Assembly (NCBI GenBank): GCA_013791785.1
Contig: VMTD01000041.1
Span: forward strand, 1 to 59,059
DNA length: 59,059 nucleotides
Reading direction: 5' to 3'
Source: Methanobacteriota archaeon
GTDB lineage: Archaea > Thermoplasmatota > Thermoplasmata > SG8-5
The position numbers and the translations under genes were made by a program. Positions 1 through 8,263 of the stretch are shown piece after piece; positions within the stretch are counted from its first letter, which is position 1; each line of letters begins with the position of its first letter. Below the pieces are notes generated by a model, which made no database searches, was not told the DNA's origin, and was given only the letters and a program-made list of their open reading frames with translations.

Positions 1-51
1 ACTTCCAGCCCTGGCAACAAACGCCAGCCACTTTAGGGGCTGGTAGTTTAC
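1..51 (-). repeat. K-family hairpin element, copy K1 (cut by window edge)
   Basis: Reverse-strand copy of the K element (start GTAAACTACCAGCCCC on the element strand). Hairpin A (CCAGCC / GGCTGG with a CTAAAG-type loop) and hairpin B (CTGGC / GCCAG) are both present; the closing end runs off position 1. In sense orientation it lies downstream of the UbiA-like gene, after L1. Confidence 0.75.
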
Positions 52-136
52 TGAACAAGTCCTCGCAGAAGAGCAGCTTGAAAGCGCCCGTATCCGCAGA
101 CTTAAAAGTCGCGGTATGTGGGCGAGGACATGTTCA
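52..136. ncRNA. L-family structured repeat, copy L1 (candidate RNA)
   Basis: An 85-nt element repeated at 31291-31375 with only 3 differences. The ends TGAACAAGTCCTCGC and GCGAGGACATGTTCA pair over 15 positions with one mismatch. Inside, CCGCAGACTTAAAAGTCGCGG folds as a 9-bp stem with one bulged A and a TAAA loop. The element abuts the TGA stop of the UbiA-like gene, so it would form that transcript's 3' untranslated region. I do not recognise the family. Near-identity of the two copies shows recent duplication; the nested pairing suggests an RNA or a fold-back DNA element. Confidence 0.5.
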
Positions 137-137
137 A

Positions 138-1115
138 TCACAAATAATCAATGAACCATAGGAAAGTCATGAACAAGGCGTACAGGGCAAAGGCCAAAAC
201 ATATTGCACCGCCTGCCAGAGATTGGTTCTTCCCTGGCCCATCCACAATTTTTCGATGCTCTTGCCAAGATTCTTTGCCTTCATCAACTTATGGAACACG
301 GGGATATAGGTTGCCCATATGAGAAGAATGATTGCATAATACATCTGAATTCCCCATCCCCACAGAATGTAACTGGTCATCAGGGATACGGTAACTGCGA
401 ACATGCCAATGTAAACCGAGAAAACCAGCCAGAGAGACCGCCTCTGACCAAGAATTACGACGGTATTTCTCTCGACCTGCTTGTCCACCTCGTAATCCCT
501 AATCTCCTGGAAGAGCTGGGCCATGGTGCTTCGCATCATCACCACAGTAAGAAGGAAAGTGGTTCCGACGGTGAAATCGTTCAGGGCCACCAGGCAGAAG
601 AAGTACGGAAATGTGTTCACGAATATGCCGTGACTGAGTACATCCAGGCCTACCTTGTTCTTGAATCTCAGCGGTGGAGCGGTGTAAAAATAAAACACGA
701 ACATGGCAAAGGCCGTGTAAACAAAGGCCCACATGCCGAAATAAGTTGACGCAATAAGTGGTAGGATACCTGAAACGATGAGGAGCACCCTCACTCCGGG
801 CAGCGTGACTGCACCGCTGCAAACCGGATTGCGCTTCTTCTTGTGGGTGTCCAGGGCATCCACATGGCGGTCGAAGTAATCATTGCTGGCAAAAAGGAAT
901 ATCTGGGCGCTGAAAACGACTATCAGTGCGATGTACAGCGACGGTTCTGTCAACAAGCTGGTGAACAATGCATAATTGATTATTCTGTCACTCAGCACGT
1001 ATTTATACGGGACAAAAGCGAAGAGCACCATGCCCAGGGACAGCAGCCACCATTCGTTGATTCTCGAAAGGTCATAGACCACATGTTTAAATTTATTCTT
1101 TTTATTCGCGCTCAC
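138..1115 (-). CDS. UbiA-family prenyltransferase (integral membrane)
   Basis: Polytopic membrane protein of about 325 aa. It has the first Asp-rich motif of UbiA enzymes (NDYFDRHVDALD, about residue 78), a conserved loop APPLRFKNKVGLD, and a second Asp motif QEIRDYEVD near residue 205. The family moves a polyprenyl group onto an aromatic or glycerol-type acceptor in the membrane, using Mg2+ held by the two Asp motifs; the acceptor cannot be read here. The ORF track starts at 1232, but those first codons lie in the J1 repeat and upstream of a TATA box (TTATATATG, 1140-1150). The GTG at 1115 is about 30 nt past the TATA box, fitting a leaderless start. The family call is firm; the substrate is unknown. 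Confidence 0.85.
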   Translation of the reverse strand: MSANKKNKFKHVVYDLSRINEWWLLSLGMVLFAFVPYKYVLSDRIINYALFTSLLTEPSLYIALIVVFSAQIFLFASNDYFDRHVDALDTHKKKRNPVCSGAVTLPGVRVLLIVSGILPLIASTYFGMWAFVYTAFAMFVFYFYTAPPLRFKNKVGLDVLSHGIFVNTFPYFFCLVALNDFTVGTTFLLTVVMMRSTMAQLFQEIRDYEVDKQVERNTVVILGQRRSLWLVFSVYIGMFAVTVSLMTSYILWGWGIQMYYAIILLIWATYIPVFHKLMKAKNLGKSIEKLWMGQGRTNLWQAVQYVLAFALYALFMTFLWFIDYL

Positions 1116-1139
1116 AGAATCAATCCAGCAAACGCATAA

Positions 1140-1150
1140 CATATATAAGT
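1140..1150 (-). promoter_or_regulatory. TATA box of the UbiA-like gene
   Basis: TTATATATG on the minus strand, about 30 nt before the proposed GTG start and about 17 bp from the promoter-facing end of repeat J1. Confidence 0.6.
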
Positions 1151-1166
1151 TTGCGGTTAAAGGATG

Positions 1167-1275
1167 GTTCAGTCTTCTGAAATTGTAGATTTTAGATCTT
1201 AGATTTGTGCTGATAATATGCCACGCCGTCAATCCGTCGTAAATCTACAATCTACAATCCCTAAATCGAAAATCG
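1167..1275 (+). repeat. J-family promoter-associated repeat, copy J1
   Basis: Begins with the small palindrome TTCAGTCTTCTGAA, continues with heptamer units of the TAGATTT type, a conserved core (GCTGATAATATGCC...CGTCAATCCGTCGT) and an inverted arm of ATCTACA units, and ends in CTAAATCGAAAATCG. It lies between divergent genes; the palindromic end faces the UbiA-like promoter. Confidence 0.8.
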
Positions 1276-1312
1276 TTCAACAGTTTTGCTGAAGACTCGC
1301 CGAAAACCAAAC

Positions 1313-1320
1313 AATATTAA
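1313..1320 (+). promoter_or_regulatory. TATA box of the amidohydrolase operon
   Basis: AATATTAA about 27 nt before the ATG at 1344; spacing fits a leaderless transcript. Confidence 0.5.
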
Positions 1321-1343
1321 GGACAAGACAGATTATCTCATGC

Positions 1344-2390
1344 ATGAAGTCTGCATCGGGCCTTATATTCAAAGACGGGGAATTCGTCAAGGGAAGCGCC
1401 AGATTGGAAAACGGGAAGCTAATATTGAGCGAAGAATCCGACCCAAACGCAGACGTGTTCGGCCTTATCCTCCCGAAAACGGTCAACTGTCACACGCATC
1501 TTGGCGATGGGTTCATCCGAATTCCGGAGAAATCCACGGTGGAAGAACTGGTTGCCCCCCCGGACGGTCTGAAGCATCGGATGCTGAGAAACGTCAAGGA
1601 ACAGGAACAGATCTCAAGCATGAAGGAAAGCATAACCCTGGTGGCCAGAACCGGAACGTCACATTTCATCGATTTCAGGGAATCCGGTCTCGAAGGCACC
1701 AGAAGATTGCTCATGGCCTCATTGGGCACCGGCGTCATACCGGTGATACTGGGAAGACCGGACAGCGATGACGTGAACGAGATATCGGCCATCCTGAATG
1801 TGGCGGACGGCATAGGCATGAGTGCCATATCGGATATGGAATATGAATATCTCGTGAATCTCTCCGTCCATGCAAGGTCCACCGAAAAGGTTTTCAGCCT
1901 GCATGCCAGCGAGGCAAAGAGAGAAGACTTTCAGAAAATACTCGAACTGAAGCCGGATCTTCTGGTACATATGGTGCATGCCAGCGATGACGATATGGAG
2001 TCATGCGCATCGGCCGGTATCCCGGTCGTGATATGCCCGGGTTCCAACGCGTATTTCGGGCTAAAACCCCCGCTGAGAAAAATGCTTGATGCCGGTATTA
2101 CAGTATGCCTGGGCAGCGACAATGCCATGCTATCCGAACCGAATATGCTGGAGGAGTTGAGGAAACTCAGGACCATGTTCCCGATTACGGAGATCACTGA
2201 CCGGGAAATGCTCGAAATTTTATTCATCAACTGTAGAAAAGTATTAAATTCACTTCCAGGTTTAGGTGCTGCTAACTCGAATCAACCGGATTTTTTTGTG
2301 CTTGAGGCACCGGTAGACGAACCGTTCCTGTCCATTATGGGCTCTGAAACGGAAAATATACGCATGTTTGATATGGGAGGAATTCCATGA
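1344..2390 (+). CDS. Amidohydrolase-superfamily protein (deaminase-like)
   Basis: 348 aa with the amidohydrolase pattern: HTH at residues 50-52 after a strand (LPKTVNCHTH), a mid-protein His in FSLHASEA, another His in LVHMVHAS, and the late Asp in CLGSDNAML. These are metal ligands and catalytic residues in the Zn/Fe-dependent deaminase and hydrolase superfamily (SsnA, TRZ/ATZ and nucleoside deaminase types). The substrate is not determinable from sequence. It is shorter than typical 400-450 aa members. The stop overlaps the ATG of the CBS gene (ATGA), so they are probably one operon with GlyRS and the asparagine-synthase-like gene. Confidence 0.8.
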   Translation: MKSASGLIFKDGEFVKGSARLENGKLILSEESDPNADVFGLILPKTVNCHTHLGDGFIRIPEKSTVEELVAPPDGLKHRMLRNVKEQEQISSMKESITLVARTGTSHFIDFRESGLEGTRRLLMASLGTGVIPVILGRPDSDDVNEISAILNVADGIGMSAISDMEYEYLVNLSVHARSTEKVFSLHASEAKREDFQKILELKPDLLVHMVHASDDDMESCASAGIPVVICPGSNAYFGLKPPLRKMLDAGITVCLGSDNAMLSEPNMLEELRKLRTMFPITEITDREMLEILFINCRKVLNSLPGLGAANSNQPDFFVLEAPVDEPFLSIMGSETENIRMFDMGGIP

Positions 2391-3226
2391 AACTGAAGGA
2401 CATCATGGTCAAGGAAGTAGTGTGCGCCGAATTACCAGGCAACAGAACAGATATAATCAAATTGATGGTCAAGAACAACAAAACAGGCATGCCCATCGTC
2501 AAGAGCGATGGCACCATGGCCGGTTTCATAAACAGACAGGACATCTACGCGAAACCGGATGAGGAACAGTTGGCTCTGCTCATGACAAAGGATTATCCGT
2601 TTCTCGGGCCCAATGATTCCCTGGAGGACGGTGCGAGAATTCTTCTGGATAACAATCTGCATCATCTGCCAATCGTCAACAGGAAGAAACTTGTTGGAAT
2701 CGTTACGCCCGCCGACTTCCTGAGCGTCATAGAAAAACTTGACATCAATGAACCCATCCAGAACTTTGTCAGAACGCCCTGCGTGCCAATTTACGAGGGG
2801 GCGCCCATCGCTGTGGCAGACACTCTTTTCAGGGTTGCCAATGTGGTTGCCGCTCCTGTTCTGAATGATGACGGACGGTTGGTCGGAATTGTCACGGACA
2901 GAGACATATTCAAGCATTCCAACGTGGACGGCCACACTGCGGTCGCCGAACTTGGCATAGGCGAGGATGAGGATTCATGGACATGGGAGGGCCTGAGGAA
3001 CGTCATAAAACTCTATTACGAAGTGAAACAGCTCACCCTGCCGAATATCCCCGTGAAGAAAGTAATGGTCTCCAACCCGATAACGATATTCGGCAAGACC
3101 AGTGTCAGCGAGGCTGCCAGGATTATGAAGAAACACGATTTCGGTCAATTACCGATTCGCAACTCCCAGGACCGATTGGTGGCAATGATATACGAGCTGG
3201 ACATGCTGGCAGCCATCCTCAGGTAG
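2387..3226 (+). CDS. CBS-domain protein (four CBS motifs)
   Basis: 279 aa made almost wholly of four CBS motifs in two Bateman pairs: about residues 1-60, 65-120, 130-185 and 215-279. Typical CBS signatures are visible (IVTPADFL, GIVTDRDIFK, LGRLVAMIYELD-type ends). CBS pairs bind adenine nucleotides and usually regulate a partner enzyme or channel; none is fused here, so the partner may be a co-transcribed enzyme. Start: ATG inside the upstream stop, with GGAGG 7 nt before it. The target is unknown. Confidence 0.85.
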   Translation: MKLKDIMVKEVVCAELPGNRTDIIKLMVKNNKTGMPIVKSDGTMAGFINRQDIYAKPDEEQLALLMTKDYPFLGPNDSLEDGARILLDNNLHHLPIVNRKKLVGIVTPADFLSVIEKLDINEPIQNFVRTPCVPIYEGAPIAVADTLFRVANVVAAPVLNDDGRLVGIVTDRDIFKHSNVDGHTAVAELGIGEDEDSWTWEGLRNVIKLYYEVKQLTLPNIPVKKVMVSNPITIFGKTSVSEAARIMKKHDFGQLPIRNSQDRLVAMIYELDMLAAILR

Positions 3227-3233
3227 TGTTGTT

Positions 3234-4721
3234 ATGCCCGTTGATGTACAATCCCTCGCCAAGAGGAGAGGTTTCATATGGCAGTCCGCCGAGATATACG
3301 GCAGCATGGCCGGATTCTATGATTACGGCGCAATGGGTGCCATGCTCAAGAAGAAATGGGAAAATACATGGCTGAAATATTTCATGGGCCTGGATGATAA
3401 TTATTACCTGATAGATCCTGCCAATATCATGCCAGAAGCCGCACTCAAAGCCTCAGGACACGTGGATAGCTTTACGGATCCATTGGTGGAATGCACCAAG
3501 TGCGGACACGCAGTCAGGGCAGACCAGCTCATCGAGGAAGTAACGGGCGCCGCTGCCGAGGATCTTTCCCCGGAACAGATTGACAGCAAAATCGTCGAGC
3601 TCAACCTTTCTTGCCAGCGCTGCAAGGGCCATTTCGGAAGTGCGAAAATTTTCCACATGATGTTCCCGCTGGATATTGGCACAAAGGGAACTGACAAGGC
3701 ATATCTGCGCCCGGAGACCGCTCAGGGTGCTTATCTGAATTTCAAGAGGCATTTCGAGATAATGCGGAGAAAACTTCCGCTGGGGCTAATCGTCATCGGC
3801 AAGGCCTACAGGAACGAGATAGCGCCGCGCCAGGGTGTTTACAGGATGAGGGAGCTAATCCAGGCGGAACTCCAGATATTCATGGACCCGGAAACATTTT
3901 CTGACGAACTGGACATGAAGGAGATGGAAGGAAAGGAAATCAACGTTCAGCTTGTGGACATGCGCGGCAAGCAGGATGTGCAGTCCATGCCGTGCCGGTA
4001 CCTCATTGACCAGTACAAACTGCCTGATTTTTACGTGTACCACATGCTCAAGATTCAGGAATTCTATCTGGACGTTATCCGGGTGCCGAAGAACAAGTTC
4101 AGGTTCTATGAAAAGTCGGAGAAAGAAAGGGCGTTCTACAACAGGGTTCATTTTGACATAGAGATTGACTTGGCCACCCTTGGCGGCTTCAAGGAACTTG
4201 CCGGTCTGCATTACAGAGGAGACTATGACCTCACCAAGCACCAGGCCGGTTCAAAGGAGTCCATGGAAGTGTCCCTGGACGGCAGAAGGCTCATACCCCA
4301 TGTGCTGGAACTGAGCTTCGGGGTTGACAGGAATGTCTGGGCCTTGCTGGACCTTCATCTGGTGGATGAGAGGACCGGCGTGCTGAAGCTTGCTCCGTCT
4401 CTGGCCCCGTACACCTTTGCCGTGCTCCCGCTGATGAGAAAAGACGAACTCATACCGGTTGCCAGGGAAATTCACACGCTCCTGAAAAATGACTTCGACG
4501 TGTATTACGACCAATCCGGCTCCATCGGCAAGAGATATGCCAGGATGGATGAGATAGGAACTCCTTTCTGCATAACCGTGGATTTTGACGGACTGGAAGA
4601 TAATACGGTCACCATCCGCGACACTGATTCCTCGGAGCAGAAACGTATTCCCATCGACGAACTGGAACGCATAGCCAGGGGACTTGCTTCCGGAAAGTTG
4701 CTTTTCAGGGACCTGAAATGA
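3234..4721 (+). CDS. glyS: Glycyl-tRNA synthetase (class II, archaeal alpha2 type)
   Basis: 495 aa. Charges tRNA-Gly with glycine in the cytoplasm. It shows the class II motif 2 region (YRNEIAPRQGVYRMREL) and motif 3 (LELSFGVDRNVWALL), plus a Cys-rich insertion with two pairs (CTKCGH, CQRCKG, about residues 86-135) that probably binds zinc, as in archaeal GlyRS. The C-terminal anticodon-binding domain is present (LAPYTFAVLPL onwards). The gene follows the CBS gene after 7 nt and overlaps the next gene by 4 nt, so it sits mid-operon. Length is slightly short for the archaeal enzyme (about 550-570 aa), but all core motifs are kept. Confidence 0.95.
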   Translation: MPVDVQSLAKRRGFIWQSAEIYGSMAGFYDYGAMGAMLKKKWENTWLKYFMGLDDNYYLIDPANIMPEAALKASGHVDSFTDPLVECTKCGHAVRADQLIEEVTGAAAEDLSPEQIDSKIVELNLSCQRCKGHFGSAKIFHMMFPLDIGTKGTDKAYLRPETAQGAYLNFKRHFEIMRRKLPLGLIVIGKAYRNEIAPRQGVYRMRELIQAELQIFMDPETFSDELDMKEMEGKEINVQLVDMRGKQDVQSMPCRYLIDQYKLPDFYVYHMLKIQEFYLDVIRVPKNKFRFYEKSEKERAFYNRVHFDIEIDLATLGGFKELAGLHYRGDYDLTKHQAGSKESMEVSLDGRRLIPHVLELSFGVDRNVWALLDLHLVDERTGVLKLAPSLAPYTFAVLPLMRKDELIPVAREIHTLLKNDFDVYYDQSGSIGKRYARMDEIGTPFCITVDFDGLEDNTVTIRDTDSSEQKRIPIDELERIARGLASGKLLFRDLK

Positions 4722-5491
4722 TGCCATGCGACGCGGACGAACTTGCCGGCATCCTTCGTGAGATCGTGAAAGATTGCGTCAGCGGTTCCGGGGAGGTCGC
4801 GCTGATGTTCTCCGGAGGCCTCGACAGCGCCATCCTGGCCGTCCTTGCCAGGAAATTCTGCGACCTGAAACTGTACACCGCCGGCCTGGAAGGCTCCCAT
4901 GACCTGGAATGGGGCGTGGAATGCGCCGCGATTATGGATCTGCCATGCGTACCTATTGTGCTTGAAGAAAATGACATAATCGAATCGCTGGAGCGCGTGA
5001 CAGATACCCACAGAATGACCAATCCGAAATGGATGACAACGTTCGTGGGATTCGACCTGGTCCTTCGAAATATTTCCGAGAATACTGTCTTATGCGGCCA
5101 GGGTGCCGATGAACTGTTCGGCGGCTACAAAAAATACAGAACAGCGGAAGAACCGCTGGCATTGATGAAAACGGAACTCGCTGAACTCGTGGAAAATGAG
5201 TTTCCCATGTACAGGAAAGTAGCCGGACATTATGGCAAGGAATTGCTGGCCCCCTATCTTGACAGCAGAATTATCAATTTCGCTGAAAAAGTGCCAGTTA
5301 ATCAGATGCTGGACGAGACCGGAAATAAATTGGTGCTGAGGAAGGCAGCCGAGTTGCTAGGGGTACCGGGTATGATGGCCCAGAAACCGAAAAAAGCCAT
5401 GCAGTACGGCAGCGGCATATCCAAATCGGTGAAACACTATCTCAAAAGTTCGAAATTTACACTTAATGATACAATAAATAACAATCAATAG
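4718..5491 (+). CDS. Asparagine-synthase-like ATP pyrophosphatase, no glutaminase domain
   Basis: 257 aa. It has the PP-loop SGGLDSAI near residue 32, and CGQGADELFGGYKKY and LLAPYLDSR in the order seen in the synthetase half of AsnB. The N-terminal class II glutaminase domain of AsnB is absent; the protein starts right at the PP-loop domain. It could therefore use free ammonia or another amine donor, or modify another substrate through an adenylated intermediate. Translation is coupled to glyS through an ATGA overlap. The family is clear; the true reaction is not. Confidence 0.75.
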   Translation: MMPCDADELAGILREIVKDCVSGSGEVALMFSGGLDSAILAVLARKFCDLKLYTAGLEGSHDLEWGVECAAIMDLPCVPIVLEENDIIESLERVTDTHRMTNPKWMTTFVGFDLVLRNISENTVLCGQGADELFGGYKKYRTAEEPLALMKTELAELVENEFPMYRKVAGHYGKELLAPYLDSRIINFAEKVPVNQMLDETGNKLVLRKAAELLGVPGMMAQKPKKAMQYGSGISKSVKHYLKSSKFTLNDTINNNQ

Positions 5492-5516
5492 CAAGAAAGT
5501 ATTTCAATGAGGTTTG

Positions 5517-5524
5517 CTTTATAC
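5517..5524 (+). promoter_or_regulatory. TATA box of the GTPase operon
   Basis: TTTATACC centred about 28 nt before ATG 5549. This makes the transcript leaderless and argues that the ORF-track start at 5507 is too far upstream. Confidence 0.6.
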
Positions 5525-5548
5525 CATCTGAAACAGTGTGGTTGGTTA

Positions 5549-6373
5549 ATGGACGTAAAACAGGTTAAAAGAAAAGTACTTCTTATCGGAGATGGGGCTG
5601 TGGGTAAGACCAGCCTTATAAGAAAATTCGTCACCGACAGGTTTGACGACAAGTACATCACCACAATAGGCGCAAAGATTACCAAAAAGGACCTCCGCTA
5701 CAAGGTCCAGGGCGGGGATATGCTTCTCACTCTGATGATATGGGACATACTTGGCCAGAAAGGCTACACCGGCGTCCAGGCTTCAAGTTACAGGGGCGCG
5801 GAGGGTGCCATGATTGTTTGCGATCTCACAAGAAAGGAGACATTGCAGAGCACCGTTGATTATTGGATACCGGAACTCAGGAAAGTTGTTGGCGAGATAC
5901 CAATGATCTTCGTGGGAAACAAGTGCGACCTTATTGATGCCAGGCAGATTTCCGAGGCCGAACTGGAGTCCACCGCAAAAAGTTTCGCCACTCAGAGCTA
6001 TGTTTCCAGCGCGAAAACCGGTGAAAATGTCGAAGCATTATTCTTGAAACTCGGTGAAGTTGTTCTCAATTATACCCCCGGCGGAAACAACAGGGCTTCC
6101 GAAACCGCACCCAGAACCATATCCAATCTGACGGATGTAACTGATATTATAATCCAGGAGTTCTGCGATTCCTTCGGGGACCAGGAGACCGCCATGGCCG
6201 CAATCAGGCAGCAATTTTCCCTCGCAGGAGTTGATGTGAAGAATCCCCAGAAAGCCCCATTGCTGAAGGCCGTCGAGCGCCTTGCAGAGGTGGAGAAAGG
6301 CTTCAAGGATGATTTCTCGGTGAAGAGCAGCCTCTCAAAACGAAAGCGCCTGATAGAGCAGCACGGCGGGTGA
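5549..6373 (+). CDS. Rab/Ras-like small GTPase with C-terminal extension (GTPase 1)
   Basis: About 274 aa from the ATG at 5549. All five G motifs are present: P-loop GDGAVGKTS, switch I Thr in YITTIGAKIT, WDILGQ (with the Ras Q61-type Gln), NKCD and SAKTG. After the G domain (about residue 175) comes a roughly 90-aa extension (NLTDVTDIIIQEFCDSFG... to AEVEKGFKDDF) that recurs in GTPase 3, so it is a shared domain. No C-terminal Cys for prenylation. Four nt separate its stop from GTPase 2. Probably a GTP/GDP switch in signalling or membrane-associated processes; no direct evidence for the process. Confidence 0.9.
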   Translation: MDVKQVKRKVLLIGDGAVGKTSLIRKFVTDRFDDKYITTIGAKITKKDLRYKVQGGDMLLTLMIWDILGQKGYTGVQASSYRGAEGAMIVCDLTRKETLQSTVDYWIPELRKVVGEIPMIFVGNKCDLIDARQISEAELESTAKSFATQSYVSSAKTGENVEALFLKLGEVVLNYTPGGNNRASETAPRTISNLTDVTDIIIQEFCDSFGDQETAMAAIRQQFSLAGVDVKNPQKAPLLKAVERLAEVEKGFKDDFSVKSSLSKRKRLIEQHGG

Positions 6374-6377
6374 TGGC

Positions 6378-6929
6378 ATGGCCAAAAAACTCATGAAAAA
6401 GATATGCCTGCTCGGCGACGGAGCGGTGGGTAAAACTTCGCTTATCCGCAAATTCGTTTTTGACAGTTTCGATGACAAGTACATCATGACCTTCGGGACC
6501 AAGGTCTCCAAAAAGGAGGTCAGCATCTGCAGGAACGGTCAGGAATTCAACATGACATTCCTCATATGGGACATACTCGGCCAGCGGGTCCATGACAATG
6601 TGCATTCCGCGTATTACCAGGGCGCGGCAGGTGCCTTCATAGTCTGCGATACCACACGGCTGGAAACACTCCAGCACCTGGAGGACTGGATCAAGGTTTT
6701 CAGAACAGTGAACAACGATGCGCCGGTGGTTCTGCTGGGTAACAAATTTGACCTTGTCAGCGAGATGCAGTTCGGAGATAAGGAGCTAGGCGAGGTTGCC
6801 GGCAGGTACAACATGAAATATCACCTGACAAGCGCCAAGACCGGGGACCATGTTGAAGATTCGTTCATCGAGCTGGGGAACGAGGTAATAGACAGGCATC
6901 TGAACAAGGGAGTGAAATGCAATGAATGA
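6378..6929 (+). CDS. Rab/Ras-like small GTPase (GTPase 2)
   Basis: 183 aa, a bare G domain: P-loop GDGAVGKTS at about residues 12-20, WDILGQ, NKFD, SAKTG. It is close to GTPase 1 over the whole G domain (FDDKY, KVSKKE) but lacks its C-terminal extension. It ends in KGVKCNE, not a CaaX box. The stop overlaps the next gene by 8 nt, so it is translated between GTPase 1 and the V4R-DUF835 protein. Two dissimilar GTPases in one operon may act in series or as a heterodimer; this is inference. Confidence 0.9.
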   Translation: MAKKLMKKICLLGDGAVGKTSLIRKFVFDSFDDKYIMTFGTKVSKKEVSICRNGQEFNMTFLIWDILGQRVHDNVHSAYYQGAAGAFIVCDTTRLETLQHLEDWIKVFRTVNNDAPVVLLGNKFDLVSEMQFGDKELGEVAGRYNMKYHLTSAKTGDHVEDSFIELGNEVIDRHLNKGVKCNE

Positions 6930-7878
6930 GGCAGAGACAGCAGTCAGCTTCTTCGTCATGGGCGGAAATGCCCTGCGAAGCCTTCACGACGAGCTTCAGA
7001 TTTTACTTGGCGAGAAGGACGCGAGTTCCCTGCTGGAAAGGTATGGGTACAGATGCGGCGAGGGCCTGGTACAGAGCATAGGTTACACCTGCGATAATAT
7101 TGAAGAGATGGAGGACATACTTCCCGGAATACTCATCGAGACCGGCCTGGGCCGCGCGGTGACCAGGAAGATAACCCAGGATGAAATAATAATCGAGTTC
7201 GAGGAATCTGTGGAGGCAAACCACCTGGGCAAAAAAACCGGCATTGGATGCAATTTCACAAGGGGATACCTGGCCGGCGTGATATCTAGCCTGGTGGATG
7301 CCCGTTTCGACGGTTTCGAGGACAAGTGCCTGTGCCGCGGGGACGAGTTCTGCCTGCACAGAATCGTCAGAAATTCCATGTACGTTAAACCCGAACCCGA
7401 GAGCACAGAGGGCGAGGTGGAGAACGAACTGGAGATATGCACCGGATACCTCGTGAAGGAAGAGGTCCCGGACAGAAGCTACGAGATATTCAAGGACTGG
7501 GTCACCCACGGGCATCAGGGCCTGTGCATCACCAGGGATTTTCCTGCGAAGATACGGAAGAGATACGGCCTGGAGAAAACACCGATTATCTGGCTTTCCA
7601 CCTCGGAAACTGAAAACACGGTGCCGCCGCAGAACCTTTCGGCTCTCTTTTACCACATAGAAAATTTCCTGAAGAAGAGCCATAACGGAATCCTTCTTCT
7701 GTCTGGACTGGAGTACCTAATCACCCACAATTCCTACCAGTCGGTCCTGAAGTTCATCCAGCTCCTCAACGAGCAGATAGCCATCAGGGAAGCGGTGCTC
7801 GTGGTGCCAATCAGCCCAATGACCATGGACGAGAAGGACCTGAAGCTTATAGAAAGGGAACTCACGATATTGGAATGA
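6922..7878 (+). CDS. V4R domain plus DUF835 protein
   Basis: 318 aa. Residues about 1-152 match the V4R (4-vinyl reductase) pattern: GEGLVQSIGYTC, then ANHLGKKTGIGCNFTRGYLAG, ending in the Cys cluster CLCRGDEFC. Residues about 175-318 match DUF835, an archaeal signalling domain, including the hallmark NGILLLSGLEYLITHN and the late LKLIERELTIL. V4R is regarded as related to Bet3 of the eukaryotic TRAPP complex, which acts on Rab GTPases. Here it overlaps a Rab-like GTPase gene by 8 nt. It could be a regulator or effector of GTPases 1 and 2 that senses a small hydrophobic ligand. Domains are confident; partnership is inferred from the operon. Confidence 0.8.
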   Translation: MNEAETAVSFFVMGGNALRSLHDELQILLGEKDASSLLERYGYRCGEGLVQSIGYTCDNIEEMEDILPGILIETGLGRAVTRKITQDEIIIEFEESVEANHLGKKTGIGCNFTRGYLAGVISSLVDARFDGFEDKCLCRGDEFCLHRIVRNSMYVKPEPESTEGEVENELEICTGYLVKEEVPDRSYEIFKDWVTHGHQGLCITRDFPAKIRKRYGLEKTPIIWLSTSETENTVPPQNLSALFYHIENFLKKSHNGILLLSGLEYLITHNSYQSVLKFIQLLNEQIAIREAVLVVPISPMTMDEKDLKLIERELTILE

Positions 7879-7897
7879 GTGGGAATTCCCATAAACC

Positions 7898-7907
7898 TTT
7901 TATATAT
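7898..7907 (+). promoter_or_regulatory. TATA box of the small membrane protein pair
   Basis: TTTTATATAT about 25 nt before ATG 7928; leaderless arrangement. Confidence 0.6.
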
Positions 7908-7927
7908 TCAATCAGCGATTTCTATTC

Positions 7928-8263
7928 ATGGAGAGATTCACCAAGGTCATAATCGCGGTCATTGCCCTCGGCCTGATTCTGGGCTGGTTCATTGAGCCTG
8001 CCATAACAGTTCTCGCAGGCGTGGCCCTCTGGTTCAGCATACTTCTCACCCTGGGCGGTGCGGAGGACGGGAATCCCGCCAGGACGTCCTGGTCTTTGCA
8101 CAGAGGCATTCCCGATAGACCCTACGTTCATACGGCCATGAAGTCCCAGAAAGTGCAGAAGACGGAGAACATCCGGGGGAAAAATGTCTGGATGCTGCTG
8201 ATATCTGGTGCCGCCCTGGTTGGCGTCGGAATTTACTGGATGAAACAGGCCGGGATGTGGTGA
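7928..8263 (+). CDS. Small membrane protein, paralogue A (unknown)
   Basis: 111 aa, not recognised. Hydrophobic segments at about residues 5-45 (two closely spaced helices) and 84-104, with a polar central loop containing EDGNPARTSWSLHRGIPDRP. It shares layout and the motif GNPxxR...RGxPxxxxVxxxxxKxxxxE with the next gene, so the two are tandem paralogues that probably form a heteromer. Its stop overlaps the next start by 7 nt. No catalytic motif seen. Confidence 0.7.
   Translation: MERFTKVIIAVIALGLILGWFIEPAITVLAGVALWFSILLTLGGAEDGNPARTSWSLHRGIPDRPYVHTAMKSQKVQKTENIRGKNVWMLLISGAALVGVGIYWMKQAGMW

Noticed and set aside
204-749. 181-aa ORF opposite the UbiA-like gene
   Set aside because: His/Pro-rich shadow of a membrane protein gene.
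7003-7683. 226-aa ORF antisense to the V4R-DUF835 gene
   Set aside because: Opposite a confident domain protein; no homology pattern.
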